From: Pyrenopolyporus hunteri
Lineage: Eukaryota > Ascomycota > Sordariomycetes > Xylariales > Hypoxylaceae
Reading direction: 5' to 3'
DNA length: 64,000 bases
Assembly: GCA_902806595.1 (NCBI GenBank)
Contig: CADCXC010000014.1
Coordinates: forward strand, 496,001 to 560,000
The notes under the pieces were generated by a model. That model saw only the letters and a program-made list of their open reading frames with translations, did not search any database and was not told where the DNA came from. Positions 58,806-64,000 of the stretch are shown here, one piece after another; within the stretch, counting starts at the first letter, position 1; each line of letters begins with the position of its first letter. Position numbers and translations under genes: made by a program.

Positions 58806-61800
58806 GGTGACTGTTTCTTATAACCCTAGCTGTGAAAGCAGTTTTTTATGGTGGGCGAGATTTAGGTGTGACCACCGAATTATTATGGGCTATGATATTA
58901 GGTATCCGGACCACTTGCTCAAGACTAGGTTTCCCGAAGCCGTCCCAAAAAAAAAGGGTTAAAAGTATCAAGAGAAAAATCAAGAGAATAAAAAAAAAGT
59001 ATCGGGAGAGTTACGAAGGGGAAAACCAAACGAGTTTTAAAAGCGTCGACGCTTCGACGCACAAAGCGAACGCCCGGTCTGACCATTCCATACGATCGAC
59101 CTTCGAAAGACCAGACCAGGCCCGGGGTTCTTGGGGGCCCTTTTTGGGCCTTGGATGACGATGGTTGGGTGGTCGCAGTGGGTGGTTAGTGGTTAGTGGT
59201 GGTGGTGGGGTGTCACCCCCTCTGGCAGGCTTTGAATGTGCGGGGGAGACATGGTAGCCATGCGATAGTGGTGACGTTGATAGGGTAGGGGTATAAGAGG
59301 TAAAGGAATGCGGTGGTATGTAGACATCTTCGTTCCTACATACCATCGTGTACAATGCCTATGCCTACCTAGCTACCTACATCTTATGTATGCACAATAC
59401 ACTGCCCGAAGCAGGATTTCGCTCTCGGCCTGCAGCTGCGGGCTTTGAAACGCGTTGGGAACAAGCCTATGAGCAGACGGTTTCCCGCGAGTTTCCTGGC
59501 ACACGCATTTTCTGATACATGCAACTCTTTGACATTGGCGAATCACCGCACGGGGAGGGACGGGCTGGTTCTTGGAATTGGTTACGGGCATTATGAATTA
59601 TTACTGGTGTATACGCGCATAGGTTGTCGGAGTACGTATGTCTCGGGACGGGATGCATACCTACCTCCCTACCTACCTACCTATTACCTATAACGGGTGT
59701 TATATTTCATTATTATTAGGTGAGACTGTCTACCTTGTAGGCAGATACATACATATCGTCCTCGCAAGCCACCCATGTCGGGACCCTACCGAAAGTCTAT
59801 GACGCTGACGTTGCGACACGTACCAAGTTATGGGCGACAGACGTAATGCCGTGCGAGACCCGCGCTATATGACTGGCCGCCGCTTCGTAGAACGATCGAG
59901 ATTAGGCGCCGTCACGGGGCGACAAAAGTGCATAATTAGCTGGGTTGGCTAGAACGAGGTAGGTTAGGTGAGGGATCTCTGCTTGGGACGTCAGGGCTTA
60001 TTAGTCCTGGGATGATCGAGTAGCCCGGACGCTTGCATAAGACCCGAGTTTATTACCGTTAAATGTCGCGGATTATTGGACCGGTATGAAAGTCCGCTCT
60101 TTAGGACTTGGGATAAAAATATATACCCAATTCGATAGATATTCCACTAGATATGTACTAACACAACAGACGAAACATGTAGACCAAGCCACCTAGGTAC
60201 TCAGCTCCTCAATAAAAGGGAGCATTTGATCCGGCTCGTACCGTACCTACTAGGTACAATACGAAGTCCGGAAGGAGGCGAATTACCGATCCTACCTACT
60301 ATGAGCTACATATGTGTGCAACGCCGGCAGGCAACTCCTCCGTAGCATCGATTAACTGCTACCTATTACCTGAAGAGAACAAGAGGCCTAGCTCTGGCTT
60401 GGGAGGCTGCATCGGGCAAGCTGCATCGGGCCCCTATTGGCCAATTGCCCCCGAGCTGTGGGGCGAGGCGAGACACTGTTGCATCACCATCCCTACAAGT
60501 CGTCGCTTTGGAATGCCAGAGATCTACCTCTTTTTCCATTTTCATCGCGAACACCGTGGTCACGGGGCTTTTTTCATTTCCATACCTTTTTGTCCATCTT
60601 GGGTACCATGTTTTGGGTGTCTTGAGACGATAGCCTCACTTAGGGGCACTTTTCCTTTCCCACCTCAGAATGAAGAAGGTGTAGTGTTTTCTCCTAACTC
60701 GTGTTAAGCATCGCGCTTAAATTTCTACCACCAACCGCAATGGATGTGAATTGATAGTTTTCGCATATAAGGTGCTATTTGATGCTCGCAAACAGCGCGT
60801 CGCTTCTGCCATAATAGCTGTAATAGGAGCAATCTCATGGGAAGATGTTCAATTCCTCAAAAGCGCTAAACATTGTTATAACACGGAAACTCTTCCATTT
60901 TCGAACGCGAGTTATCCATATGGGTACTCGGGTTATACATCAAAACGTTACCGGCGGCTACATCCGTCACTCATACCAATACGCGGGCTTACCAGTATCG
61001 CGCCTGTATTAAGCACATTCAGAGATAACCCGGTAGGGATATTTATAACCTTGAACGCTTTATCATAAGGTAATCCACTGGTGTTCCGAAAGGTTATCCA
61101 ATTATAGGTAACTATTCTCGGATATATCCGAACTAAAGTTAGTTTGATCTCGCCGCGTAACCGATCTCATGGGTTCAATATTGTATCCTAATAACAGAAT
61201 TATTTTACATTGCTTTAGCCGGCTCTCTAAAACCTCCAAACGCTACGAAGCTACTTCAGTGAATTAAAATCCAGCCTTAATTTATGTATAACCAGTCCCA
61301 GACAGACCCGTTTATAGAAGCGCCCGCTCTATATGTAGATGGAGTTAGCCTCGAATTAAACCGCATATTCGAAATTACTTTCGAACCCGCTCGTAACACT
61401 ACCTATTATAGCCTCTTTCGCTTCCGGCACTGTATATATATATATAACCGGTGGAGGAGTTATAGTCTATTCAAACACAGGATAAGACAGCTTTAGGCGA
61501 GACGAGAAGATCATTTAGATCAGCAAGTATCGTCATCTAAACTTGTGAGCAAAGGTTAGCATGGAAACTCATACCCAAAGTAGTATCTGGAGCCATATAA
61601 ACGAGAAAAGGGGTTATATCGCGGTTATATTTCCAATCGTAAGTTATAGAGGTGCGCACTAAACAGAGCCTTAACAAGTGAACATACCGCACATATACAT
61701 CTTCTATGTTCTATACCACTCTTCGGCTTCTTCACGTGCCGACCACCCTGCGTCTTAAGACCGCTCTAACGGACGTTCAGAAGTGCGAACAACTACTCGG

Positions 61801-64000
61801 AATTAAGCTGCCAAGCTGTCTTCCAAGTATAAAACGCTGGCGACTTCTACGGGGTCCACCTCGTAAGCCCTTATTATATATAACATATTCACTTAGCCCT
61901 TCCGCGGAGGCCGTCGTTCTAATGTTGGGAATACTATAAGATAACTAGGTACTTACCTATTCAATAGCCCAGTCAGCGAATTCGAGAATTAACGTCGGGG
62001 ACGCTCTTAGAGACGGATATGCTGTCGTCGATGCCTGATACCGGCTAATAAACGTGGCGCCCTCTCCCCCCGAAGACTCTTTGGAGGTCATAAGCCAGTG
62101 GCGCCGTTTTCGAGGTATTCTAAAGCATTCGATGCTTGGGCGAGTTTCTACAGACGCCCCGACACCGCTACGCTAGGCACCATGTCTAGATTGCTACGAT
62201 GCGAGGTAGGAGTTAGCTATCTCGAGCAAGAGGATGAGCTATGGCGTGAGATATGTTCGAGGGGTATCTGCTCGATAAGTACTAAGAATCGCAGAGGACT
62301 GCGTAGTGTTAAACGATAGACGCCAGCTATCCGAATCTTGGTTATCACTTAGACTGACCACACCTATTTCTAACATAACCGTAGGAGATATCCTAGATGG
62401 TCTGCGAACTATGTAGTAGAGGGGTAGAGATCGCGTATAACAACCTAGTGTAATTTATCGGTCGACTATCTTGAGAATAGCTTCAAGAGCTACATACCCG
62501 CCACCTACATATGACACGCCTAGTTTCGAAAGCTTTCGCTCTCGGACTTCGCCAGCCGTCCTTCCACGCCTACCCCAGACGCTCGACCCTGAGTTAAACC
62601 TTAAGAGAAGACGGGATTCGACGAAAGGCCCGAAGCGCCGGGGGTAAGCTTAATCGTGCGCTTGGGGAAACCATATCCTTACCTGCCCATCCAACTACCA
62701 CTGCCCGGTTGGCGGCCCTATGGTTACTGGCGGTGTGAGGCTCTCTTTATCTAAGTGATGTTTTAATTTATAAGAGACCGGGACGTAGTTAAATATTAGG
62801 ATCAGGTACATGATACTATTTGATTCCTAAGGGTAGTTGTATTAGAGACTATGTCGCGATTGAGAAAAGATAACCTTAAAAGTGTGTAAGATTAATCTTA
62901 AAGTATGGTGTGTTGAGCGAGACCCTGGATGCCTAAGTAGTTATCATGACTGGTAGTGACAATTCGAGCATTATGCCTCCGCTCCGCTAAGCCTTCCCTT
63001 ATAAACCCGGCCATGTCTCTTCGCTGGCAATAGCACATCTCAATGAGGTGTATACTTTAGTCTTCAGCTCCCATCTCGGATAAAATCATACTGTCAATCC
63101 CTGAGCAATAATCCACGCGCAACAACGTATTCTGACGTGAGTGTTTTAAATGCGGTATGTCAATTACGGCAATCGGCTGCACTGTGTAATACGTGGCAGG
63201 ATGTAGGTAAATCATCTCCGTCTTATAATTACTTAAAACACGGCATACGGATCGGCCTGCAGAGGCGGCCATGCATTTGAACTACCTGAACCGCTCTGTA
63301 ACGTGAGATACACCTTCTCAGCCACCGGCGTAATACAATACGCAGGTGTCCAGAGAAACCTTGACGCTGTATGTTTTACTCCGAGATTATTTGACGATCG
63401 GCCAGGCGTCAATGAGGAGGTGTGACGTGGGGTATGGGCGTCTCGACTTATAATAAATTAGTAGCTGGATAAAGGACGATTGTTCGGTACTGGTACCGAA
63501 TATAGACAGCTGCAGTGAGCGAGTGAGATGGGCAATTCCCTCAGATTCTCTCCAACATGTATGTACAGGTGAGTTATCTTGGCGTGTTATTTATCTGTGC
63601 CGCTGCAATTGCACGGCCCGTCGAATCTTCCCTGAGTATAGTTTCTTATCATCGGCTAGACTTTCTCTTTCCAGTCGTAACGGGCCTGAGAGAAGGCGAG
63701 TTCCGTGATTTACTACGTAGAGCAGGTACCTGGGAGGTACGCTCTCAATAAGGTGTTCATCGCCCCTGGTGGGGTTCGGTTCTGGTGTGTGGGCCATCTA
63801 TCTCTTTCGGTTGAACCCGGCTTTTCCTTTCAAGCCCCCTTTTTTGAGTTAGTCTAGGAGACAGAAAATACAATCGTTTCCCCGTCGATTCTCTGGATAA
63901 CCGTTTCAAAATTCCTTTGTTATTATATTCCCCCGTCTCGTAGAAGCTGTCCGTCTTCATGGCATTCTTCTAGAAAGTCGAATTGCCAAGACAAGTTGAG
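58806..64000. other. 5.2-kb tail without an intact recognised gene
   Basis: Apart from the promoter of the preceding gene, I recognise nothing functional. Frames are short. From about 60700 on, stretches read as decayed coding sequence (for example minus strand near 61000-61150: NTSGLPYDKAFKVINIPTG and GAILVSPRIGMSDG with stops), but I cannot name a family. Palindromic TACCTAGGTA-like motifs at 59650-59690 and 60190-60260. No rRNA, tRNA or CRISPR is seen. Confidence 0.5.

Overview
The window is nuclear DNA of a filamentous ascomycete (Pezizomycotina, most likely a Sordariomycete). Genes are split by short introns of about 50-160 nt with GTANGT-type donors, CTAAC-like branch points and YAG acceptors. 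Many proteins are Ser/Pro-rich fungal forms, and the intergenic DNA carries microsatellites and a TACCTAGGTA-type palindrome. Exon coordinates are inferred by reading both strands, checking splice signals, codon phase and family motifs; no search was run.

Layout. 0-5 kb: 3' part of SRP68 (+) and a membrane-anchored multicopper oxidase (+) whose reading frame needs a 2-nt exon. 5.5-7.7 kb: mitochondrial Hsp70 SSC1 (-). 9.8-12.6 kb: WD40-like DUF2415 protein (+). 13.3-14.9 kb: L-2-hydroxyglutarate dehydrogenase-like FAD enzyme (-). 15.9-17.2 kb: unknown coiled-coil protein (-). 17.2-26.2 kb: gene-poor block with an AT-rich island and minisatellite. 26.3-28.8 kb: PH-domain protein (+). 30-31 kb: eIF3g/TIF35 (+). 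32.8-35.7 kb: CHO2 (+). 37-38.7 kb: MIT/coiled-coil protein (-). 40.4-44.9 kb: GRAM-VASt sterol-transfer (LAM) protein (+). 45.7-46.9 kb: NSE1 (+). 47.5-48.9 kb: unknown membrane protein (-). 49.4-51.5 kb: graveyard of three decayed genes. 52.2-54.1 kb: BRE2 (-). 55.1 kb: intron-containing tRNA-Arg(CCT) (-). 56.1-56.9 kb: PPT2-type phosphopantetheinyl transferase (-). 57.6-58.8 kb: DUF1774-like membrane protein (-). 58.8-64 kb: no intact gene recognised.

Most intact genes are conserved housekeeping functions: protein targeting and folding, translation, lipid synthesis and transport, chromatin and genome stability, and mitochondrial metabolism. They sit next to each other without any evident shared pathway. 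SSC1, the 2-hydroxyglutarate enzyme and PPT2 are all expected in mitochondria; CHO2 and the LAM protein are both ER lipid proteins. I infer no co-regulated cluster.

The most unusual items are the 2-nt microexon that splits a copper-ligand codon of the oxidase, and the compact graveyard at 49.4-51.5 kb. The graveyard holds relics of a GH78 alpha-L-rhamnosidase, a GH1 beta-glucosidase and a Ctr copper transporter. Many of their lesions are C-to-T or G-to-A changes, as repeat-induced point mutation or cytosine deamination would leave.
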